Origin: Sporomusaceae bacterium
GTDB lineage: Bacteria > Bacillota > Negativicutes > Sporomusales > UBA7701
NCBI GenBank assembly: GCA_031460455.1
Contig: JAVKTQ010000002.1
Location: 186,001-250,000, forward strand
Reading direction: 5' to 3'
Length of the DNA: 64,000 nucleotides
Part shown: piece after piece, positions 16,863 to 25,179 of the stretch
Numbering within the stretch: the stretch's first letter is position 1
How the letters are laid out: every line of letters starts with the position of its first letter
Notes under the pieces: model-generated
What the model saw: the letters and a program-made list of their open reading frames with translations, nothing else
Databases searched by the model: none
What the model was told of the DNA's origin: nothing
Translations under genes and position numbers: made by a program

Positions 16863-18818
16863 ATGGAGCGAACGCCGGCAAGTGTTAAAGAACCCATGTG
16901 GCTGCGGATAATCTTTATATTTAGCACTCTGACCGCTGGTTTTTATCTTTGGCGAGTGTTGATCGATATGATTGAACCCATTATCGCTTGGCGGGGCTAC
17001 TCACCAATAAGTTATGTCTACGGAAAAATAGCTGTAGCCGATTTCTCAAGAGGCTTCCCGTCAGGACAACTATATGATAAATCGTTGTTCATGCATATTT
17101 ATCCCTTTGCCTTTTCTACGTTCGGCATATCTCCCGAGACAATGATTCCTGTGGTGATTGGTTTCCAAATTGTGATACTGTCAATCGCCTTTATATTTCT
17201 AACGCGGACGATATATCCCCAAAGCCCGATGGTGATACCTTGCACAGTTGTGTTGCTTGTTATCGCCAGCTACGCAAGATGTATGGATTTTGCCCGATAT
17301 GACCTTTTTTCCGAAGCTTTGGTTTTGATGCTCTACTACTTCTTCGCAGATGCGGTGCGGATTGTTTCGATAGCCTTTTTTATTCGTGGGCAAATATTAG
17401 TTTCGGCGGTTCTCATGGCTTTATGCTATATGGTTTATCCCTCCTATGCAATTATCGGTGCTGGGTTCTTAGCTTCCGCTTATCTTGCAAAGCCGGCCGC
17501 GGTACCACAAGCGCGGATAGCTATCTCCTTAGCTATATTTTGCGTATTATCGCTAGCCTGGACAGTAGGCATGTTCGATTTAAACAGTGTCCAAGGGGCG
17601 GCTATTGACCGTACTACATGGATTAATTTAACCCGGCTGTCTTCATACCACACATATCCTATTGACATGGGTATTTTCACATTCAGGCCGGCGGAACGGT
17701 TATTACCGTTCTTAGCGTTTTTGATGCTGTTCGTCGTTTATTTCTTCCAGGGGCCTCTACGGATTATGGACCGCCAATTATTGGCCGGAATTACGGCTGC
17801 TTTACTGTTAACAGTCTTGGGGGTTGTTTTTTCCGGAATCCATATTAGTAGCGCATTGATTAAATTATCCTTGCACCGAGCGAATGATCTGGCTATAAAC
17901 ATATGTCTGATATATATCGTGAATGGACTTTGGAACGAGATCGTCTTTTCCGGGGCGTGGCGAAAAGCACTCGCTATTATTGTATTAATTGGTCCGTTTT
18001 ACTATGAGCCTGGATTTATCCTCGGTTATGCCAGTCTGCTTGCACTGCCGATGATGCTAAAGAGCGACTCAAGGAGAAGAGCTACTTTATTGGTTTATTA
18101 TTTAGGAATCCTGGTATTGGCTTCTGTTTACTTTGCCAATGGCACGCTGTCGTTGAACGATAACTGGATGGCGGCCACCTTCACCGGCGGCAAACGTCTT
18201 GCACTTATTTTTTTCAGTACCTTCGTACTGGCCCACCTGATTAGGTTAGCTGAGAAGCGGGAAGCTATGCGGATGATACTTGTAACAGTCATGGCTGTAT
18301 TAATTGTTAGCGGGTCTGCGATTTACTGGATCGGCCAACAATCATCCCTGATCTCCGACCGGGAATTGAAGGAGAGTTATAAGGATGCGCAAGTATGGGC
18401 AAGGCACGCTACTGCTGCCGACGCATTATTTATGATCGACCCAACAATATATTATGGATGGCGGGATTATTCCCTAAGAAGCTCATTTGGTAACCTCCGT
18501 GAATGGGTATATACCTCTTGGCAGTACGCCTCGGACTATCGATTATTCCGCGAGGGACAAAACAGGTTTAACGAGTTTTCTTTGGATATAAATAACTATT
18601 TTGGCCCTGAGGGACCGTCTTACGACAGTTTTGATAGAATGGACCGCGATGTGCAGACGTATTACAATTCTGCCTCCGATAGCTGGCGGAAAAAGTTAGT
18701 CAATAAATATGCGATTGACTATTTCGTATTTGTCAAAGACCGTATGGAGACGCAACCTGCGCTACCGATAGCGTATGAAAATAAGAGGATAGTCGTTTAC
18801 AAAGCCGACAGACAATAA
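16863..18818 (+). CDS. Large polytopic membrane protein, GT-C-like, function unknown
   Basis: About 651 residues with roughly 12-14 hydrophobic helices in the first 480 and a soluble C-terminal domain of some 150 residues. This layout, with an acidic residue after the first helix and an extracytoplasmic tail beginning near AQVWARHATAADALFMIDP, resembles GT-C lipid-linked-sugar glycosyltransferases. No named family is recognised with confidence. The ATG at 16863 has GTGGAG just upstream; a GTG at 16854 adds three residues. It lies 13 bases after the radical SAM gene, so the two are probably co-expressed. Confidence 0.62.
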   Translation: MERTPASVKEPMWLRIIFIFSTLTAGFYLWRVLIDMIEPIIAWRGYSPISYVYGKIAVADFSRGFPSGQLYDKSLFMHIYPFAFSTFGISPETMIPVVIGFQIVILSIAFIFLTRTIYPQSPMVIPCTVVLLVIASYARCMDFARYDLFSEALVLMLYYFFADAVRIVSIAFFIRGQILVSAVLMALCYMVYPSYAIIGAGFLASAYLAKPAAVPQARIAISLAIFCVLSLAWTVGMFDLNSVQGAAIDRTTWINLTRLSSYHTYPIDMGIFTFRPAERLLPFLAFLMLFVVYFFQGPLRIMDRQLLAGITAALLLTVLGVVFSGIHISSALIKLSLHRANDLAINICLIYIVNGLWNEIVFSGAWRKALAIIVLIGPFYYEPGFILGYASLLALPMMLKSDSRRRATLLVYYLGILVLASVYFANGTLSLNDNWMAATFTGGKRLALIFFSTFVLAHLIRLAEKREAMRMILVTVMAVLIVSGSAIYWIGQQSSLISDRELKESYKDAQVWARHATAADALFMIDPTIYYGWRDYSLRSSFGNLREWVYTSWQYASDYRLFREGQNRFNEFSLDINNYFGPEGPSYDSFDRMDRDVQTYYNSASDSWRKKLVNKYAIDYFVFVKDRMETQPALPIAYENKRIVVYKADRQ

Positions 18819-18865
18819 ATACTTATAACAAGCATAAAATACTTTCTTCACTAAATGATCACTAC

Positions 18866-18904
18866 AAGGAGGAAGGCCCCAAGGGATGCGGGGCTAACAA
18901 CATG
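18866..18904 (+). promoter_or_regulatory. Ribosome site separated from its start by a small hairpin
   Basis: A perfect AAGGAGG lies at 18866-18872, but the only in-frame start codon is 29 bases further on at 18902. Between them GCCCC (18876-18880) can pair with GGGGC (18890-18894), extended by a G-U pair. Folding this stem leaves eight unpaired bases between the ribosome site and the ATG, the normal distance. No other ATG, GTG or TTG exists in frame upstream. Confidence 0.5.
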
Positions 18905-19837
18905 GGTAAAATTGTTCGGGATATTCAGGACACATTGCTAGGGAAGCGATACTTTGTTTATGAAGACATTGGTAAAGACAACTGGCTTTACCCCTTGGAT
19001 CTGGACTTTACCCTCGAAAATGAAGAAATGCATTATTGTCCTAAGGATGACGCCGGGATTCCGATTAAAGTGTATGAATCGGTCGGCAAGCAGTATAACC
19101 CGACCCGGGTCGCCGCATACGGACTGGCAAACTGGAACTGTTTCCGTAAAACCAATCAGACTCATTATCGCGAGTGTTTCATGAGAAGCGTCGATTGGTT
19201 TGCCGCACAGGACGACGGGCTATGGCGGTATCTTTTCGACTTGGAAGGAGTGCGTGCGCCCTGGATTTCCTGCATGGCGCAGGGAGAAGGCATCAGTATT
19301 CTGGCCAGAGCCTATATTATGCAGCAGCAACCTGATTTTCTCGCAATAGCAGAAAGAGCACTGAGTCCTTTTCAAACCGATGTCGCGCAAGGGGGAGTGC
19401 GCTCTTTCTTAGACTCAGGCGATCTTTTCTTTGAGGAATTCCCAGGTAACCGGTATGCCAAGAATGTACTTAACGGTTTCTTGTATGCAGTAGTAGGTAT
19501 CATCGAACTCAAACGGATTTCTACGCTGTCCATAATTTCCGATTTACTTGCCCAGCTTACAAATACCCTTGAAAGAAACATTCATCGCTGGGACTTGGGA
19601 TACTGGTCGGCTTACGACCTGAACAACGAACGGGAAGCCGGTCCAAGGAATGCCTGTACGGCAGCCTACAATTCGCTGCACATCGCTCAGCTCTTTTATC
19701 TGTCTCAGGCGTTGGATAGCCGGATACTTGGGGAATACGCTGCCAAATGGAACCGTTATCACGACAGCCAGCTCTGCCGGATCAAGGCAGTGGCTGCAAA
19801 AGTCAAATATCGGCTTCTATATCCTGCGCAACGGTAA
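18902..19837 (+). CDS. D-glucuronyl C5-epimerase family protein
   Basis: Protein of 311 residues matching the C-terminal domain of D-glucuronyl C5-epimerases, the enzymes that turn glucuronate into L-iduronate within a polymer. The family pattern is seen as SCMAQGEGISILARAY near residue 120, EEFPG with VLNGFLYAVVGI near 180, and GYWSAYDL near 243, followed by a conserved AYNSLHIAQL. No signal peptide or membrane anchor is visible, which is unusual if it acts on an exported polymer and suggests work on a lipid-linked intermediate inside the cell. A UDP-glucose dehydrogenase further along (36415) can supply UDP-GlcA. It is the last gene of the AT-rich block. Confidence 0.82.
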   Translation: MGKIVRDIQDTLLGKRYFVYEDIGKDNWLYPLDLDFTLENEEMHYCPKDDAGIPIKVYESVGKQYNPTRVAAYGLANWNCFRKTNQTHYRECFMRSVDWFAAQDDGLWRYLFDLEGVRAPWISCMAQGEGISILARAYIMQQQPDFLAIAERALSPFQTDVAQGGVRSFLDSGDLFFEEFPGNRYAKNVLNGFLYAVVGIIELKRISTLSIISDLLAQLTNTLERNIHRWDLGYWSAYDLNNEREAGPRNACTAAYNSLHIAQLFYLSQALDSRILGEYAAKWNRYHDSQLCRIKAVAAKVKYRLLYPAQR

Positions 19838-20122
19838 TAGCTGGCAAACTAAATCAAGATCTCAATCAATATACACTGGATTGTTCCCCGGTTACTGGAG
19901 TCTTATGCCTTCGGGCTTTTTACATCAATAGACATATTTGTACATGAATCGAGAAAATATGAAAGAATATTCCATAAGCCTCAAACAAAAAGTGGAGGAT
20001 TTCGCATAGAGGTGTCGAAAACTTATAGGTCAATACAGACAATGCCCATCTACTGGGAATAAACGATTATCGAAGGCCGGATTATACTGAATACAAAACA
20101 CAATAAGATCGAGGATAGACAG
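19838..20122. other. Intergenic region before the diamino-uronic acid operon
   Basis: No convincing gene. A short stem GCC-TTCG-GGC followed by five T lies near 19906-19920 and could be a weak terminator for the block before it. A TATACT -10-like element is at 20083 without a good -35. Small open frames here are short, lack ribosome sites and resemble nothing I know; part of the stretch may be a decayed gene end. I take it as terminator plus promoter space separating two transcription units. Confidence 0.4.
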
Positions 20123-22045
20123 GTGAATGTCGTGAGCCAGAAGGTAAAGTTGCTTAGTCTGGTAATTCTTGACGCACTCATAGTATTTTTAATGCCTTAC
20201 TTCGCACTGTACATTAGATTTGATGGAAATATCGAACAGAATTACTTAACCATGTGGCTTAATAACGCCTTGGCTTATGTAATGGTGCCGATTGTGACCT
20301 TTTATTTTTATGGCTTATACAACCGTCTGTGGCGTTATGCGGGCATCAACGAACTTATTGCCATTGCATCCGCGGTGACAGTAAGTTCGTTAATAATTAT
20401 TTCATACCTGTTCATGCTGGGGACCAACATGCCGCGCAGTATATATCTGCTTAGCTGGCTCTTCACCCTTGCCCTTGTCGGCGGCAGCAGGATCTGCGTT
20501 CGGCTTGTTCATCACTTTCGCCAGCGGCATAGCTCACGGAACGAGAATGTTAATGTACTAATAGTCGGCGCCGGCGATGCTGGAGCGATGTTGGCCCGCG
20601 AATTGAAGCATCGGTATTATAGTAGTAAAACGCTAGTCGGCTTTATTGATGACGACGTTGCCAAGCATAATCAAATGCTTATGGGCTCCAAAGTATTAGG
20701 AACCCGCGGCGATATTCAACGAATCGTCGTTACCCATAATGTGAAGGAAATCTTTGTCGCCCTTCCATCGGTCACTGGTGCCTTGCTCAGAGAGATTGTA
20801 AATGACTGCAAACAAACCGAGTGTGTGGTTAAAATACTGCCGGGATTATATGAACTGATCGATGGACAAGTTACCGTGAAGCAGCTACGTGATATCAACC
20901 TTGAAGATTTGCTGCGCCGTGACGCCGTTAATCTCGACACCGAACAAATCCGAAACTACCTAAAAAACAAACGGGTGCTGGTCACTGGGGCCGGCGGCTC
21001 GATAGGGTCGGAATTGTGTCGGCAAATAAGCAAAATGGCACCGCAATCATTGATAATTATCGGCAAGGGTGAAAATAGCATCTATGAAATTGACCGCGAA
21101 CTGCGGATGAACTATTCGAAACTAAGGATAATACCACGCATAGCCGATATCAGGGACGCGGAAACAATCAACGATATTTTTGCCGAACTTCGACCGCAGG
21201 TGGTTTTCCACGCCGCAGCTCACAAGCATGTTCCGCTGATGGAGGAAAACCCGCGAGCGGCGGTTTTAAACAATGTTTTCGGTACCAAGGTTGTTACCGA
21301 GGCGGCGGATCGGGCCGGCAGCGAAGTATTCGTCATGATTTCCACCGATAAAGCGGTCAACCCCACGAGCATCATGGGGTCTACCAAGCGAGTAGCGGAG
21401 CTGCTAATCCAGTCCATGAGCAAAGTTAGCAGCACCAAATTCGTCGCTGTCAGATTTGGCAATGTCCTTGGAAGCCGCGGCAGCGTGGTTCCCCTGTTCA
21501 AGCAACAGATTGCCGCCGGTGGACCAATCACTATAACCCACCCGGACATGCAGCGTTATTTCATGACAATCCCGGAAGCGACGCAGCTTGTCCTGCAGGC
21601 CGGTTCAATGGCTCAGGGTGGAGAGGTCTTTGTTCTCGACATGGGAGAACCGGTGAAGATTGTCGATATGGCTTGTGACCTTATCGAACTATCCGGATTA
21701 GTTCCGCACAAGGATATAAATATTGAATACACCGGTCTCAGACCGGGGGAAAAGCTGTTTGAGGAGATACTGACAGCCGAGGAGGGCACAAGAGCGACCA
21801 AAAACCAGAAAATCTTCATCGCCAATCTGCGACAAGTTGACGAGGCGAAATTAGCCCAGGCGCTTGTCGGACTTGCAAAAGCAAAACGGCGGGGAGAAAT
21901 AGTCGAACTGCTGCTTCAGCTAGTTCCTACTTTCCGCCAGAATTTGCAGCACAGCAAGCCTGAAAGCGGGCAATTATCTAAACTAGGGGAGCAAAACAAT
22001 GAGCAAAATATCGGAATTTTCCAGCCCGTATCAAGACTACAATGA
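20123..22045 (+). CDS. Membrane-bound nucleotide-sugar 4,6-dehydratase, FlaA1/CapD/WbpM family
   Basis: Protein of 640 residues: four N-terminal membrane helices (to about residue 125), a CoA-binding-like Rossmann domain (LIVGAGDAG near 148) and a second SDR domain with TGAGGSIGSE near 290. The WbpM subfamily uses a Met in place of the usual catalytic Tyr, and the sequence here reads S-T-D-K-A then S-I-M-G-S-T-K, which fits. WbpM converts UDP-GlcNAc to the 4-keto-6-deoxy (UDP-QuiNAc/FucNAc) intermediate. Start GTG with GAGGA eight bases upstream. It heads the large operon and its end overlaps the next gene by 47 bases. Confidence 0.9.
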   Translation: MNVVSQKVKLLSLVILDALIVFLMPYFALYIRFDGNIEQNYLTMWLNNALAYVMVPIVTFYFYGLYNRLWRYAGINELIAIASAVTVSSLIIISYLFMLGTNMPRSIYLLSWLFTLALVGGSRICVRLVHHFRQRHSSRNENVNVLIVGAGDAGAMLARELKHRYYSSKTLVGFIDDDVAKHNQMLMGSKVLGTRGDIQRIVVTHNVKEIFVALPSVTGALLREIVNDCKQTECVVKILPGLYELIDGQVTVKQLRDINLEDLLRRDAVNLDTEQIRNYLKNKRVLVTGAGGSIGSELCRQISKMAPQSLIIIGKGENSIYEIDRELRMNYSKLRIIPRIADIRDAETINDIFAELRPQVVFHAAAHKHVPLMEENPRAAVLNNVFGTKVVTEAADRAGSEVFVMISTDKAVNPTSIMGSTKRVAELLIQSMSKVSSTKFVAVRFGNVLGSRGSVVPLFKQQIAAGGPITITHPDMQRYFMTIPEATQLVLQAGSMAQGGEVFVLDMGEPVKIVDMACDLIELSGLVPHKDINIEYTGLRPGEKLFEEILTAEEGTRATKNQKIFIANLRQVDEAKLAQALVGLAKAKRRGEIVELLLQLVPTFRQNLQHSKPESGQLSKLGEQNNEQNIGIFQPVSRLQ

Positions 22046-23357
22046 GATTTTGACACAAAAAATAAAGGACCGAACAGCGCATGTGGGCGTCATCGGTCTC
22101 GGCTATGTGGGACTGCCCCTGGCGGTTGAGAAAGGTAAGGTCGGCTTTAGGGTAACCGGCTTTGACCAGAACGCCGCCCGCGTCCAACAAATTAATCATG
22201 GCGAGAATTATATCAAAGACGTAAAGGAAGATGAACTGGAGCATCTAGTCGACACATTAAAGCTGAGGGCGACAACTGATTTCAATAAACTGGCCGAAAT
22301 GGACGTAATAGTCATCTGTGTACCCACGCCGCTTACAATTACTCGTGACCCTGATATTTCCTATATTGTCAATGTGACCGAGGAAATAACAAAATACCTG
22401 CGTCCTGGGCAGCTGGTTACCCTAGAGAGTACGACCTACCCGGGAACAACCGCGGAAGTTATTCTGCCTAAGCTGGAAACAACCGGGCTTAAAGTGGGAG
22501 CAGAATTTTTTCTTGCTTTTTCACCTGAGCGGGTCGACCCCGGCAACCAGCGTTACACCACCAAGAATACCTCCAAGGTTGTCGGTGGAGTCACTCCGGC
22601 CTGTCTTGCGGTTGCGAAGACCTTTTACGAGCAGACAATAATGCACATTGTGCCTGTCTCCTCAACGCAGGTAGCCGAGATGACCAAGGTTTTTGAAAAC
22701 ACCTACCGTGCCGTCAACATCGCCTTGGTCAATGAACTCATGCTGCTGTGCGACCGCATGGGTATTGACATTTGGGAAGTTGTCGACGCTGCAGCGACCA
22801 AACCATTCGGCATCCAAACCTTCTACCCCGGTCCGGGTGTCGGCGGTCACTGCATCCCTATCGACCCGTTTTACCTGACATGGAAAGCGCGGGAATATGA
22901 CTTTCATACCCGCTTCATAGAATTGGCGGGCGAAGTCAACGTCCAGGCTTCTTATCACGTAGTAGACAAGGTTACAAAAATACTGTCGAAAGAGAAAAAA
23001 GCTTTAAACGGCGCGAAAATACTGGCTCTGGGGATGGCCTACAAAAAGGACATCGAAGATTATCGGGAATCACCATCGCTCAAAGTTGTTGATTTGTTGA
23101 TGAAAGAAGGGGCAGAGGTTAACTACCACGATCCCTATGTGCCTGAGATCCAACCCCACGTTCCATATAATTTCACTCTCAGGAGCGTTGATCTGACGGA
23201 AACGGCCTTAAGATCAGCCGATTGCGTAGTTGTCTTAACAGACCATTCTACCATAGACTACAATTTTGTTGCCCGCTGCGCACAAGCGATATTAGACACG
23301 CGAAACGTTACCAAAAAGGTAGACACCGAACACCGACAAAGAATAACAAGGATATAG
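21999..23357 (+). CDS. wbpA: UDP-N-acetylglucosamine 6-dehydrogenase, WbpA type
   Basis: UDP-sugar dehydrogenase of 452 residues that oxidises UDP-GlcNAc to UDP-GlcNAcA using NAD. The N-terminal Rossmann motif GVIGLGYVGLPLA is near residue 29, the catalytic cysteine lies in GPGVGGHCIPIDP near 278 and the C-terminal domain carries the GMAYKKDIEDYRESPS stretch typical of this group. Its closest functional match by motif is WbpA/WecC rather than UDP-glucose dehydrogenase; the latter has a separate gene at 36415. Good AGGGGAG site. First step of the ManNAc3NAcA route whose other enzymes follow directly. Confidence 0.9.
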   Translation: MSKISEFSSPYQDYNEILTQKIKDRTAHVGVIGLGYVGLPLAVEKGKVGFRVTGFDQNAARVQQINHGENYIKDVKEDELEHLVDTLKLRATTDFNKLAEMDVIVICVPTPLTITRDPDISYIVNVTEEITKYLRPGQLVTLESTTYPGTTAEVILPKLETTGLKVGAEFFLAFSPERVDPGNQRYTTKNTSKVVGGVTPACLAVAKTFYEQTIMHIVPVSSTQVAEMTKVFENTYRAVNIALVNELMLLCDRMGIDIWEVVDAAATKPFGIQTFYPGPGVGGHCIPIDPFYLTWKAREYDFHTRFIELAGEVNVQASYHVVDKVTKILSKEKKALNGAKILALGMAYKKDIEDYRESPSLKVVDLLMKEGAEVNYHDPYVPEIQPHVPYNFTLRSVDLTETALRSADCVVVLTDHSTIDYNFVARCAQAILDTRNVTKKVDTEHRQRITRI

Positions 23358-23371
23358 TGAGGGAATTATGA

Positions 23372-24430
23372 ATGGATAAAATCTTAGGCTTTGGATTAGT
23401 TGGCTGCGGCAGAATATCTAAAAAGCATTTCGAAGCGATCAAGGCAATCCCTGATGCAGCTCTAGTCGGGTTATGCGATACCGACAAGCAGGCCTTGAAC
23501 CGGAACGTAAGTATATACGGTGGCTTGGGCTACACCGACTATCAGGAGATGCTCGGCAATCCCGAAATCGACGTCGTTAATATTTGTACTCCTAGCGGCT
23601 TGCATGCTGAATTGGCCCTCGCTGCCATTCAAGCTGGCAAGAACGTTCTTATTGAAAAACCAATGTCTATGTCCCTGACCGAAGCCGACAAAGTTATCGC
23701 CGCCGCTAATCAGGCAAGAGTAAAACTTGGCGTAGTTCACCAAAACCGGTTTAATCACGCTGTCGTCAAACTACGAAGCGCTCTCGAACAAGGGAAGTTT
23801 GGCAAACTTACCCACGCCTCGGCGGTGGTGAGGTGGAACCGGGACGATAATTACTACGCCCAGGCCCCCTGGCGGGGAACTTGGTCCCAGGATGGCGGCT
23901 GCCTGATGAACCAGTCTATACACAACATCGACTTACTACAATGGATGATGGGTCCTGTTAAATCGGTATTTGCCTATACAGCCACCAATCTTCGCAAAAT
24001 AGAAGCCGAGGATGTCGCAGTCGTCGTGTTGAAATTTGCCAACGGCTCTTTAGCGACAATCGAGGCATCAACAACCATATATCCCCAGAATCTCGAAGAA
24101 ACACTGAATGTTTTTGGTGCTACCGGCACCGTTGTTCTTGGCGGCAAGGCAGTTAACAAAATTGAAGCCTGGCGATTTGAAGGCGAGGACGAGGCAGCCG
24201 TGCTTGATGAGCAACTCAGAGAGCCGCCGGATGTATACGGCTTTGGTCATACCGATCTCATTGCCGACTTTGTCGCCTCAGTGAGAAACAACAGCGAACC
24301 GGCCGTTCCGGGGTTTGAAGGCCGCAAAGCATTGGAAATAATTCTTGCCATTTATCATTCGGTGAAGTTTAGTAAAGAAATAACCTTGCCTCTTCAAGAG
24401 AATTTTACCATAGGGATGGAGCGGCTATGA
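23372..24430 (+). CDS. wbpB: UDP-GlcNAcA 3-dehydrogenase, WbpB/WlbA type (Gfo/Idh/MocA)
   Basis: Gfo/Idh/MocA oxidoreductase of 352 residues that oxidises C3 of UDP-GlcNAcA to the 3-keto sugar. Visible are GLVGCGRISKKH near residue 8 (NAD site), EKPMSMS near 96 (catalytic Lys of the EKP motif) and DGGCLMNQSIHNIDLL near 170 with the active-site His. In P. aeruginosa WbpB works with WbpE and recycles its cofactor with 2-oxoglutarate. The 14-base gap after wbpA and the four-base overlap with wbpD place it firmly in the operon. Confidence 0.9.
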   Translation: MDKILGFGLVGCGRISKKHFEAIKAIPDAALVGLCDTDKQALNRNVSIYGGLGYTDYQEMLGNPEIDVVNICTPSGLHAELALAAIQAGKNVLIEKPMSMSLTEADKVIAAANQARVKLGVVHQNRFNHAVVKLRSALEQGKFGKLTHASAVVRWNRDDNYYAQAPWRGTWSQDGGCLMNQSIHNIDLLQWMMGPVKSVFAYTATNLRKIEAEDVAVVVLKFANGSLATIEASTTIYPQNLEETLNVFGATGTVVLGGKAVNKIEAWRFEGEDEAAVLDEQLREPPDVYGFGHTDLIADFVASVRNNSEPAVPGFEGRKALEIILAIYHSVKFSKEITLPLQENFTIGMERL

Positions 24431-25179
24431 ATTATATTGACGCCACCGTATCCTCTGGAACCGACCTGCAAGTCGGTCATTTTTCCGTAATCGAAAAAAA
24501 TGTAAAATTGGGGAACAATGTACTGATTGGCAATAATGTCACCATTTGGCCCGGCACAATCATCGGCGATGGCGTGCAGATCGGGGATGGGAGCGTTGTC
24601 GGCAAACAACCCAAGCCCAGTAAGACGAGTACGGTAAAATACGACAGTGCGATGCTGCCATTAGTCGTCGGGGCCAACACCACTATCGGCACTAACACCG
24701 TCCTTTACGCTGGCTCAACTATTGGCGAGAATTCACTGATCGCCGATCTGGCCTCTGTCAGGGAAAAGTGTGTAATAGGCAATTTTGTCGTCGTAGGTCG
24801 GGGCGTTTCGGTAGAAAACGGCACCCAAATAGGCGACTACACCAAAATCCAAACTGGAGCTTATATTACTGGCTACATGGATATTGCAGACCATGTTTTT
24901 ATCGCCCCCATGGTCACCTTTACCAATGACAATTTCATGGGCCGAACCGATGAACGATTCAAATATATAAAAGGTGCCACCATCGAACGGGGGGCAAGGA
25001 TTGGCGGCGGCGCTGTCATCCTGCCGGGAATAAAAATAGCTGAAGAAACATTCATTGCTGCCGGCGCACTGGTAACGAAAGATACTCCTAGTCATAAAGT
25101 TATTAAAGGTTTGCCAGCTAAAGAGTATCGCGATGTTCCCCCCAAAGAACTCTTGAGACAACAGGGGGGCAACAAATGA
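24427..25179 (+). CDS. wbpD: UDP-GlcNAc3NA 3-N-acetyltransferase, WbpD/WlbB type
   Basis: Left-handed beta-helix acetyltransferase of 250 residues, rich in hexapeptide repeats throughout. It is longer than the usual WbpD (about 190 residues) because of extra N-terminal coils, including a GKQPKPSK loop near residue 60. Its predicted job is acetyl-CoA dependent acetylation of the 3-amino group, giving UDP-GlcNAc3NAcA. Start and stop both overlap neighbours by four bases, suggesting coupling with wbpB and wbpE. A WbpC-like O-acetyltransferase is not present here. Confidence 0.87.
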   Translation: MNYIDATVSSGTDLQVGHFSVIEKNVKLGNNVLIGNNVTIWPGTIIGDGVQIGDGSVVGKQPKPSKTSTVKYDSAMLPLVVGANTTIGTNTVLYAGSTIGENSLIADLASVREKCVIGNFVVVGRGVSVENGTQIGDYTKIQTGAYITGYMDIADHVFIAPMVTFTNDNFMGRTDERFKYIKGATIERGARIGGGAVILPGIKIAEETFIAAGALVTKDTPSHKVIKGLPAKEYRDVPPKELLRQQGGNK

